Below, piece after piece: positions 1-5,253 of a stretch of 6,914 nt of DNA. The stretch spans positions 1-6,914 of the forward strand of contig WRCL01000093.1 in assembly GCA_009783975.1 (NCBI GenBank). The letters are read 5' to 3'. Position numbers and translations under genes: made by a program. The notes under the pieces are model-generated. The model had not been told where the DNA came from, did no database searches, and was given only the letters and a program-made list of their open reading frames with translations. Source of the stretch: Micrococcales bacterium. Its GTDB lineage: Bacteria; Actinomycetota; Actinomycetes; Actinomycetales; Cellulomonadaceae. Position 1 is the stretch's first letter. Each line of letters starts with the position of its first letter.

Positions 1-1
1 C

Positions 2-451
2 ACCGGGTACGTCCCGCCGAGCCTGCTGGCGCGGTGGGAACAACGCCTGGAGAACGTCGCGTGGTGGCGGTTCCGCCCGACCGTCGTCCACGGTGACATG
101 GTCGCCGAACGGGTGCTCGTCCACGACGACGGCACCGACCAGCACTCGGTCACCGGGATCCTCGGGTGGAGCTCGGCCCAGGTCGCCGACCCCGCCGACG
201 ACCTCGCGTGGTTCCTCGTCGCCGCAGCCGCTGACTCGGCGGCCTCGGTCCTGGACTCCTACGTCCAGCACCGCACGGGCATGGCCGACCCGCACCTGAC
301 CGACCGTGCCGCACTGGCCGGCGAGCTGGCGATCGCCCGCTGGCTGCTGTACGGGGCAGCGGCCGGGGACGAAGACATCGTCGCCGACGCTGTGGGGATG
401 CTCGCCGACCTGGAGACCCAGGTCGCCGAGCTCACCGGCGACGCACTGTGA
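2..451 (+). CDS. Aminoglycoside/macrolide phosphotransferase-family protein, C-terminal part (5' end outside window)
   Basis: The reading frame is open from base 2 to the TGA at 449-451 (149 visible codons), so the N-terminal lobe lies left of the window. The ATG at 98 falls inside the conserved core and is not the start. The fold is recognised from the Brenner-type motif VVHGD (HGD codons at 89-97), then VTGILGW and ADPADDLAW, which align with the HGDxxxxN, (I/V)DW and GDxxxDLA blocks of APH kinases. Members transfer phosphate from ATP or GTP to aminoglycosides, macrolides or small metabolites in the cytoplasm. The catalytic Asp of HGD is present. The metal-binding Asn five residues later is Arg (codon 110-112), and the second metal ligand, normally the Asp of IDW, is Gly (codon 164-166). 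Kinase activity is therefore doubtful. The C-terminus is helical and Ala-rich. The gene converges on the trpB-like gene. Family assignment is fairly sure; substrate is unknown and drug resistance should not be assumed. Confidence 0.75.
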   Translation, partial: TGYVPPSLLARWEQRLENVAWWRFRPTVVHGDMVAERVLVHDDGTDQHSVTGILGWSSAQVADPADDLAWFLVAAAADSAASVLDSYVQHRTGMADPHLTDRAALAGELAIARWLLYGAAAGDEDIVADAVGMLADLETQVAELTGDAL

Positions 452-452
452 C

Positions 453-539
453 CTAGTAGTCTGTCCCCCTCCTGTGCCGCGCCATGCACCCCACCTGACG
501 CCGCTCCTGTCCGGCATTTTGGGTGCGACAGACTCCTAG
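453..539. terminator. Imperfect inverted repeat between convergent genes, possible bidirectional terminator
   Basis: The left arm CTAGTAGTCTGTC (453-465) pairs with GACAGACTCCTAG (527-539) at 12 of 13 positions. A second stem, GCACCC (486-491) with GGGTGC (521-526), abuts the right arm, so the fold is a two-part stem with a 20-nt left bulge and a 29-nt apical loop. The loop holds a small GCCG/CGGC hairpin (500-503 / 512-515) followed by ATTTT, which could act as a weak terminator for the plus-strand gene. The structure starts just after the plus-strand stop and includes the minus-strand TAG stop (536-538). A role in ending both transcripts is inferred from position; there is no classical U-tract after the outer stem. 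Confidence 0.4.
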
Positions 540-1852
540 CTGTCGGACATCTGCCCGGACAGGTACTCGGTGTAGGCGGGCAGGTCCAGCTGGCCCGACC
601 CAGAGATCCCGATGACCACGACCGGGCTCGTGCCCTGCTCGGTGGCCTGCTTGGCCTGGCGGATCGCCCCGGCGATGGCGTGGTTGGACTCTGAGGCGGG
701 GACGATCCCCTCGGCCCGGGCGAACAAGACACCCGCGTCGAAGGCTTCGAGCTGGCCGATCGCCACCGCGTCGATCAGGCCCTCGTGCTTGGCGAACGAG
801 ACCAGCGGCGACATCCCGTGGTAGCGCAGCCCCCCGGCGTGGACCGGGTCGGGCACGAACTCGGCACCCAGGGTGTACATCTTCAGCAGGGGGGTTGTCG
901 CGGCGGTGTCGCCGAAGTCGTAGCGGTACTCGCCTTGGGTCAGCGACGGGGCCGCCTGCGGCTCGCACGCGACGATCGTCGTGTTCTGACGACCTTCGAG
1001 GTTCTCTCGGACGATGGGGAACGAGATCCCCGCGAGGTTCGACCCACCACCGGCACAGGCGAACAGGTAGTCGATCTGCTCCTCGCCGAACAACGCGAGC
1101 TGTGTGAGCACCTCTTGGCCGATGACCGTCTGGTGCAGCGCGACGTGGTTGAGCACCGACCCCAGCGAGTACGACGCCTGCGGGTCTTTCACCGCAGCCT
1201 CGACCGCCTCAGAGATCGCCATCCCCAAAGACCCGGGGGTGCCAGGAAACTTCTCGCGCAGGGCCCGTCCGGCCTCGGTGCGGTCCGACGGCGAGGAGTA
1301 GCACACCGCACCGAACGTCTCCATCAGGGCGTGGCGGTACGGTTTGCTCTCGTACGTGCTGCGCACCTGCCACACCTCGCACGCCAAGCCGTAGATCTGC
1401 GCGGCGAACGCCAGGGCCGACCCCCACTGCCCGGCACCAGTCTCGGTCGTCAGGCGGGTGCGTCCTTCGAGCTTGTTGTAGTACGCCTGGGGCAGGGCCG
1501 AGTTCGTCTTGTGCGACCCGACCGGTGAGGCACCCTCGTACTTGTAGTAGATCCTCGCCGACGTGCCCAGGGCCTGTTCCAGACGCAGCGCCCGGTAGCA
1601 CGGCGAGGGACGCCACAACCGGTAGATCTCGCGGACCTCGTGCGGGATCTCGACCCAGCGTTCGGTCGTCGCCTCCTGCTCGATGATCGCCATGGGGAAC
1701 AGCGGGAGCAGGTCGCCGGGCACGAGCGGTTCACGGGTCGCCGGGTGCAGGTGCGGCGGGGGCGGGCTGGGCAGGTCGGCGACGAGGTTGTACCAGTGCG
1801 TGGGGATCTCGTCGTCGGCGAGCAGGGCCTTGATCATCGGGGCGTCAGTCAC
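536..1852 (-). CDS. trpB: TrpB2-type tryptophan synthase beta-like PLP enzyme
   Basis: Predicted 438-aa cytoplasmic fold-type II PLP enzyme, in the usual size range for the TrpB2 subgroup, which is longer than canonical TrpB. The N-terminal block IKALLADDEIPTHWYN is typical of TrpB2. Landmarks counted from the GTG at 1852: GSHKTNSA at 112-119 with PLP-lysine K115; ETGAGQWG at 137-144 with the catalytic-type Glu E137; the phosphate-cup loop GGGSN at 268-272; PASESNHA at 385-392; and SGSGQLD near the C-terminus. TrpB2 enzymes condense indole with serine (phosphoserine in some archaea) and generally do not bind TrpA; no trpA is adjacent. Starts considered: GTG 1852, chosen because a -10-like TAGAGT lies 7 nt upstream and would give a leaderless mRNA; ATG 1837 (433 aa); GTG 1861. 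No start has a well-spaced Shine-Dalgarno. The frame stays open to an ATG at 2077, but that extension covers a terminator hairpin and looks non-coding. Family is certain; substrate is not. Confidence 0.92.
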   Translation of the reverse strand: MTDAPMIKALLADDEIPTHWYNLVADLPSPPPPHLHPATREPLVPGDLLPLFPMAIIEQEATTERWVEIPHEVREIYRLWRPSPCYRALRLEQALGTSARIYYKYEGASPVGSHKTNSALPQAYYNKLEGRTRLTTETGAGQWGSALAFAAQIYGLACEVWQVRSTYESKPYRHALMETFGAVCYSSPSDRTEAGRALREKFPGTPGSLGMAISEAVEAAVKDPQASYSLGSVLNHVALHQTVIGQEVLTQLALFGEEQIDYLFACAGGGSNLAGISFPIVRENLEGRQNTTIVACEPQAAPSLTQGEYRYDFGDTAATTPLLKMYTLGAEFVPDPVHAGGLRYHGMSPLVSFAKHEGLIDAVAIGQLEAFDAGVLFARAEGIVPASESNHAIAGAIRQAKQATEQGTSPVVVIGISGSGQLDLPAYTEYLSGQMSDS

Positions 1853-1859
1853 ACCCCGC

Positions 1860-1890
1860 ACTCTAACCAGCCCAGGGCAGGCGTGGGCAA
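1860..1890 (-). promoter_or_regulatory. Candidate promoter for a leaderless trpB-like transcript
   Basis: On the minus strand, TTGCCC (plus-strand 1885-1890) is followed after 19 nt by TAGAGT (1860-1865). The latter matches the actinobacterial TAnnnT -10 pattern, and seven bases later comes GTG at 1852. That distance would place the transcription start at or next to the GTG, a common actinobacterial leaderless arrangement, and would explain the absence of a well-placed Shine-Dalgarno. The -35 match is partial and the spacer is long, so the call is tentative. Confidence 0.4.
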
Positions 1891-1960
1891 CCTTCGCCCA
1901 CAGTGCACCCGGGACGGCCGATGGCGACACCTGCCTGTGCCAGCCGGTCGCGGTGCCGGC

Positions 1961-1974
1961 CCCGCCCGGGCGGG
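1961..1974. repeat. 14-bp perfect GC palindrome CCCGCCCGGGCGGG
   Basis: CCCGCCCGGGCGGG at 1961-1974 equals its own reverse complement. It lies about 70 nt upstream of the -35-like element of the trpB-like gene, inside the intergenic gap. It could be an operator, part of a terminator cluster, or chance in very GC-rich DNA. No second copy was noticed in the window. Confidence 0.4.
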
Positions 1975-2025
1975 ACTGCGCGGCGGCACGACGCTGCGAC
2001 CCGCGGACCCCAGCCAGACGACGCA

Positions 2026-2056
2026 GACGGCGCCGGCCGTGCAGGCCGGCGCCGTC
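2026..2056 (-). terminator. Strong GC hairpin terminator after mcp
   Basis: Arms GACGGCGCCGGCC (2026-2038) and GGCCGGCGCCGTC (2044-2056) pair perfectly over 13 bp around the 5-nt loop GTGCA. The hairpin begins 10 nt after the mcp stop codon. No U-tract follows on the minus strand, only GTCTGCGTCGTC-like sequence, which fits the U-less terminators common in actinobacteria. It should insulate the trpB-like gene from mcp transcription. Confidence 0.75.
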
Positions 2057-2066
2057 GACACGTGCG

Positions 2067-3644
2067 TCACACAGCAAACGTGCTCAGGTCGTCTGCCGCC
2101 CGGCTCGTGCTGTGGGTGATGTCGGCAGACCCTGCTGCGACCTCCCCAGCAGAACGGGTCGACGAGGCGGCGATATTCGCCACTGCTGTGATGTTCTCGG
2201 CGATCTGGGCGGCACCTGTGGCGGCCTCGGCGACGTTGCGCGACATCTCCGAGGTCGTCACCGTCTGCTCTTCCACAGCTGCGGCGATCGTCGCGGAGTA
2301 GTCGTTGATCTGGTCGATGATCGCCGAGATCTGCCCGATGGCCTCCACAGCGCCGGCTGTGTCGGACTGGATCGCCTCGATACGCCGGGCGATGTCCTCA
2401 GTGGCTTTGGCGGTCTCCTGGGCGAGGTCTTTGACCTCCCCGGCGACGACGGCGAACCCTTTGCCTGCGTCACCGGCCCGGGCCGCCTCGATCGTCGCGT
2501 TGAGGGCAAGCAGGTTCGTCTGCTCGGCGATGGAGTTGATGGTCTTCACCACGGCCCCGATCTCCTGGCTCGAGGCTCCCAGGCGGGCGACCTGCTCGTT
2601 CGTCGCCGCTGCGGCGACTGTCGCCTCACCGGCGATCTTGGCTGCCGACGAGGCGTTGCCGGCGATCTCAGCGATCGACGACCCCATCTCTTCGGCTCCG
2701 GCAGCGACGGTCGCGACGTTGCGCGAGACCTGTTCTGCGGCCGCAGCCACGACACCGGCCTGCGCTGAGGCTTCTTCGGACTCCTTGGCGACCGAGGAGG
2801 CTTTGTCTGCCAGCTCGGTGGCCGTCGACGCTGAGGAGAGCGCGACGTCCTTGACCCCACGCAACGTCGCCGACAACGACGTCACACCCTCGGTGTACGC
2901 CTGGGCCATGACGCCGATCTCGTCGCGGTAGGCCACCTTGGGGTGGACTGTGAGGTCGCCTTTGGCCAGGGCTCGGGCAGCGTCAGCCACGCTGGCGACC
3001 GACCTGGTGAGCACCCGCAGCACCCAGAAGCACAGCACGAGGGCGACGAGCGATCCGATACCGGCGACCAGCCACAGTGTCAGGGTGTTCTGCTGTGCGA
3101 CTTTCGCCCCGTGGTCGTCGATGGCGCGGCCCTCGGCCGCCTGTTCTTTCGACTCGTCCTGGATCGATGCGTGCAACGCCGTGGCCGCTTCGACCCCGTG
3201 CCCTTCGACGAGGGCCACAGCAGCGGCCTGGTCTCCAGCACGCAGCGCCGGGACGATCTGGTCGTTGAAGATCGCGAAGTAGTCGTCAAAGGCGGTGCGC
3301 AGGCGCGTGAACTCGGCAGGGGTGCTCGCGTAGTCGCGGTAGCCCTCCATCGTCTTGTCGACGCTCGCCAGCAGGCCGTCCATCCGCGTGACGACCGCGT
3401 CGACGCCGTCGGGGGTCGTGCGTGTCGACGACTGCACGATCGCGCGGGCTTCGGCGAACTCCAGGGCAAGCTCGTTGAGGGAGACAAGAGGCAGCAGCGC
3501 CTCGTCGTACATCTCCTGCTGCTCGTTGGACAGGTCCGCCATCCCCTGGGCCCCGACGACGGCGATCGCCCCCGCGACGACAAGCATCACACCGACCAAA
3601 GACATCAATTTGACCATCAATGGCCGGTTCATGAACCAGTGCAC
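2067..3644 (-). CDS. Methyl-accepting chemotaxis protein with 4HB sensor domain
   Basis: Transmembrane chemoreceptor that controls CheA/CheW phosphorelay at the cell pole. Counted from the GTG at 3644 (525 aa): TM1 about 11-32; an extracytoplasmic, helical, four-helix-bundle (4HB_MCP-like) sensor about 33-187; TM2 about 188-210; HAMP about 210-262; and a coiled-coil signalling domain to the end. The hairpin tip carries the hallmark [20 protein letters not shown] at 370-389, followed by [19 protein letters not shown]. The C-terminus lacks a CheR-tethering pentapeptide. Start: GGGAGG (plus-strand 3653-3658) is 8 nt from the GTG at 3644 but only 2 nt from the ATG at 3650, so GTG is preferred. 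An in-frame ATG at 3713 would add a poorly conserved leader. The ligand cannot be read from the sequence; 4HB sensors vary widely. It implies motility and a chemotaxis system elsewhere in the genome. Confidence 0.95.
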   Translation of the reverse strand: MHWFMNRPLMVKLMSLVGVMLVVAGAIAVVGAQGMADLSNEQQEMYDEALLPLVSLNELALEFAEARAIVQSSTRTTPDGVDAVVTRMDGLLASVDKTMEGYRDYASTPAEFTRLRTAFDDYFAIFNDQIVPALRAGDQAAAVALVEGHGVEAATALHASIQDESKEQAAEGRAIDDHGAKVAQQNTLTLWLVAGIGSLVALVLCFWVLRVLTRSVASVADAARALAKGDLTVHPKVAYRDEIGVMAQAYTEGVTSLSATLRGVKDVALSSASTATELADKASSVAKESEEASAQAGVVAAAAEQVSRNVATVAAGAEEMGSSIAEIAGNASSAAKIAGEATVAAAATNEQVARLGASSQEIGAVVKTINSIAEQTNLLALNATIEAARAGDAGKGFAVVAGEVKDLAQETAKATEDIARRIEAIQSDTAGAVEAIGQISAIIDQINDYSATIAAAVEEQTVTTSEMSRNVAEAATGAAQIAENITAVANIAASSTRSAGEVAAGSADITHSTSRAADDLSTFAV

Positions 3645-3652
3645 TGCCATCG

Positions 3653-3658
3653 CCTCCC
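3653..3658 (-). promoter_or_regulatory. Ribosome binding site deciding the mcp start
   Basis: GGGAGG on the minus strand is spaced 8 nt from the GTG at 3644, which is ideal, and 2 nt from the ATG at 3650, which is too close. The resulting N-terminus [13 protein letters not shown] has the short basic cytoplasmic stretch before TM1 expected of chemoreceptors. Confidence 0.6.
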
Positions 3659-3669
3659 AGTGTCGCCCA

Positions 3670-3704
3670 GACCGGTACCCGGTCCACCTGAGCCCATCGG
3701 ATGG
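3670..3704 (-). promoter_or_regulatory. Two small stem-loops in the mcp leader
   Basis: Upstream of the mcp ribosome binding site, the transcript could form CCAT-CCG-ATGG (plus-strand 3694-3704) and GACCGG-GTA-CCGGTC (3670-3684). They sit between the T-rich tract after the tlpA-like gene and the GGGAGG site, so they may be leader RNA structure or protein-binding palindromes. They do not match a riboswitch that I recognise. Function is unknown. Confidence 0.3.
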
Positions 3705-3711
3705 CAGAGGC

Positions 3712-3748
3712 AAAAAGAGAGAAGAACTCCAGCGCGCAGGTCAGCCGG
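3712..3748 (-). terminator. Weak intrinsic terminator at the end of the cytochrome c maturation operon
   Basis: On the minus strand, CCGGC and GCTGG (plus-strand 3744-3748 and 3729-3733) form a 5-bp stem including one G-T pair. It is followed by the unusually T-rich stretch AGTTCTTCTCTCTTTTTG (plus-strand 3711-3728). The stem overlaps the TGA of the tlpA-like gene (3741-3743). The T-tract stands out in this GC-rich DNA. The weak stem means termination may be partial, leaving some read-through into mcp. Confidence 0.4.
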
Positions 3749-4376
3749 CGACGAGCTCGTCCAGCCGGGCGTTGGCAGTTGCCTGGTCGACAGCACCGAT
3801 ATCGACACGGCGCACGGTCCCGTCAGCGTCGACCAGGACGTGACGGGGTAACGCGCTCGCGCGGTATGTCGACCCGAGCCGGGTGTCGGGATCAGCGACC
3901 TGCAGGTATGTCAGGCCAAGCTGCTCAGCGAAACGCGAGACCTGCGCGGATTTCTCGCCGACGTAGACCGCGACGATCACCACGTCGTCACGGGCGTTGT
4001 GGACCGCCTCGATGGTCGCAGCCTCCGAACGGCACGTGCTGCACCACGTCGTGCCGAACACCAGCCAGACCGGACGGCCACGCAGGTCTTCCAGCCGGAC
4101 CTTTTGTCCGTCGATCGTCGTGGCGGTGAACCCAGGCGCCTCCTGGCCGACCTTCACAGGTTTGGCCTCGAACGCCAGCTCCACCGTCGCGCCTTCGTGC
4201 CCACGGACAGCGTTGACCACCCACACACCACCGAGGACGACCAGCGCGGTGACCGCGAGCACCACGACGCTTCCGAGGGGCGAGTCGCGCAGGGCTTGCC
4301 AGCGTGAGACCCGCACAGCATCGGTCGAGGGCTCGTCAGGTGACGTGCCCTCGACCGGTGTCGTGTCATCCGACAT
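3741..4376 (-). CDS. Membrane-anchored TlpA/ResA-like thiol-disulfide oxidoreductase
   Basis: A 211-aa protein with a hydrophilic N-terminus (1-33), one membrane anchor (about 35-56, SVVVLAVTALVVLGGVWVV) and an extracytoplasmic thioredoxin-like domain (about 75-208). The active site is WCSTC at 111-115 (C112, C115). The cis-proline loop is ALPRH with P177, followed by the strand VLVDADG. In System II cytochrome c maturation such proteins reduce the CxxCH cysteines of apocytochrome c on the outer face of the membrane, usually fed with electrons by CcdA. The ATG overlaps the end of ccsB by 11 bp and has no strong Shine-Dalgarno, so translational coupling is likely. The CSTC pair is odd: ResA and most relatives have a proline before the second cysteine (CxPC). 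It could instead act as a general extracytoplasmic thiol oxidoreductase, but its place behind resB-ccsB favours cytochrome c maturation. Confidence 0.88.
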   Translation of the reverse strand: MSDDTTPVEGTSPDEPSTDAVRVSRWQALRDSPLGSVVVLAVTALVVLGGVWVVNAVRGHEGATVELAFEAKPVKVGQEAPGFTATTIDGQKVRLEDLRGRPVWLVFGTTWCSTCRSEAATIEAVHNARDDVVIVAVYVGEKSAQVSRFAEQLGLTYLQVADPDTRLGSTYRASALPRHVLVDADGTVRRVDIGAVDQATANARLDELVAG

Positions 4377-5253
4377 AGCTGTGCTGTCCGCCGAGCCCGA
4401 GGTAGTAGCTCGACAGGTAGGTGAAGATGATGAGGCCGAACCCGATGATCAGCAGCCACGCGGCGGTCTTGCCTTGCCAGCCGCGTGAGACCCGGGCGTG
4501 CAGGTAGGCGCCGTAGAGCAGCCAGGTGATCAGGGCGGCGGTCTCCTTGGGGTCCCATGCCCAGTAGCGGCCCCAGGCGATCTGGCCCCAGTACGCCCCG
4601 ACGAGGATCATGACGGTGAGCGTGGGGAACGTCACCATCGCGGCTTTGTACCCGAGCTCGTCAAGACGGCCCGCATCGATCTTGATCCACTTCGGACGCC
4701 ACAGGTACGCGACCGCGGCACCGAACGACACCGCAGCAGCACCGTAGGAGATCACCGCGAACCCCACGTGCAAGAGCATGAGCAGCGGGTTCTGCAAGGC
4801 GGGGACCAACGAGGTGATCTCGGTGTCGCGGGTGAGGGAGAACGGCAGCGCGACAGCCACGACGGGCAGCACCGCGAACGACACGACGCGCAGCTTGAAC
4901 CGCCACTCGGCGATGAGGTACGCGACCAAGATGCCCCAGACGAAGGCGACGACGAACTCGTGCCCGTTGGCGAACGGCCCGTGCTCCGCCTTGTACCAGC
5001 GCACCGCGAGGTAGGCCGTGACCAGGAGCAGGGCGATGACGACAAATCCTGTCGCGTAGGTGTCGAGCCCGCCGCCGCGACGTTTGGTCGCCACACCGGT
5101 CGCCGGGCCGCCGGTGCTGTCAGCACCCTGGCGGGCAACTGCGTTGGCCCGGCGCTGGGTGGACAGCAACGCGATGTTGGCCACCAGCCCGAGGACGACG
5201 AACACCAGGGCCGCGTTGAGCAACCACATGGCGAGCACCGTAATGTCATTCAT
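4366..5253 (-). CDS. ccsB: Cytochrome c biogenesis protein CcsB/CcsA (ResC type), haem-handling membrane subunit
   Basis: A 295-aa polytopic membrane protein of the CcsA/CcmC superfamily. With ResB it moves haem across the membrane and attaches it to apocytochrome c. The defining tryptophan-rich WWD segment is WGRYWAWDPKE at 227-237. Histidines that could serve as haem ligands are H98 (before a membrane segment), H162 (LLHVGF), H252 (YLHAR) and H291 near the C-terminus. About eight membrane segments can be placed: 5-30, 66-86, 100-116, 122-140, 155-184, 205-225, 237-252 and 263-282. A Gly/Ala/Arg-rich loop lies at about 35-62. The ATG at 5253 overlaps the resB stop by 8 bp, and AAGGAG lies 7 nt upstream, so the start is well supported. 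The stop overlaps the tlpA-like start. Names differ between naming schemes (ccsA, ccsB, resC); the family is unambiguous. Confidence 0.95.
   Translation of the reverse strand: MNDITVLAMWLLNAALVFVVLGLVANIALLSTQRRANAVARQGADSTGGPATGVATKRRGGGLDTYATGFVVIALLLVTAYLAVRWYKAEHGPFANGHEFVVAFVWGILVAYLIAEWRFKLRVVSFAVLPVVAVALPFSLTRDTEITSLVPALQNPLLMLLHVGFAVISYGAAAVSFGAAVAYLWRPKWIKIDAGRLDELGYKAAMVTFPTLTVMILVGAYWGQIAWGRYWAWDPKETAALITWLLYGAYLHARVSRGWQGKTAAWLLIIGFGLIIFTYLSSYYLGLGGQHSYVG

Larger units (their letters stand above)
1853..2066. other. Non-coding gap between the mcp and trpB-like genes
   Basis: Both neighbours are on the minus strand. The gap holds the mcp terminator hairpin (2026-2056), a 14-bp GC palindrome (1961-1974) and the candidate trpB-like promoter (1860-1890). 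The open frames crossing it read as arginine-rich sequence typical of GC-rich non-coding DNA. I see no tRNA, riboswitch or small gene that I can support. Confidence 0.6.

Noticed and set aside
785..1528. Long plus-strand open frame opposite the trpB-like gene
   Set aside because: It is antisense to a clearly conserved gene, its translation is Arg/Gly/Val-rich without family motifs, and it is explained by the GC bias of the opposite strand.
1853..2077. N-terminal extension of the trpB-like protein to the ATG at 2077
   Set aside because: The extension would be Arg/Ala-rich, would overlap the mcp stop and its terminator, and precedes the natural TrpB2 N-terminus.
1683..2768. 361-codon plus-strand open frame crossing the intergenic gap and mcp
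   Set aside because: It runs antisense across two genes and a terminator hairpin; composition is that of a shadow frame.
3645..3712. c-di-GMP (GEMM) riboswitch before mcp
   Set aside because: Such riboswitches often precede chemoreceptor genes, but the conserved GACGCAAAG-type core and GNRA docking loop are absent.
3690..3712. FliA/WhiG-type chemotaxis promoter around CCGATGG
   Set aside because: The -10-like CCGAT is partial and no TAAA-like -35 lies about 15 nt upstream.
2943..3851. 302-codon plus-strand open frame opposite mcp and the tlpA-like gene
   Set aside because: No recognisable domain; His/Asp/Arg-rich composition mirrors the coding strand.
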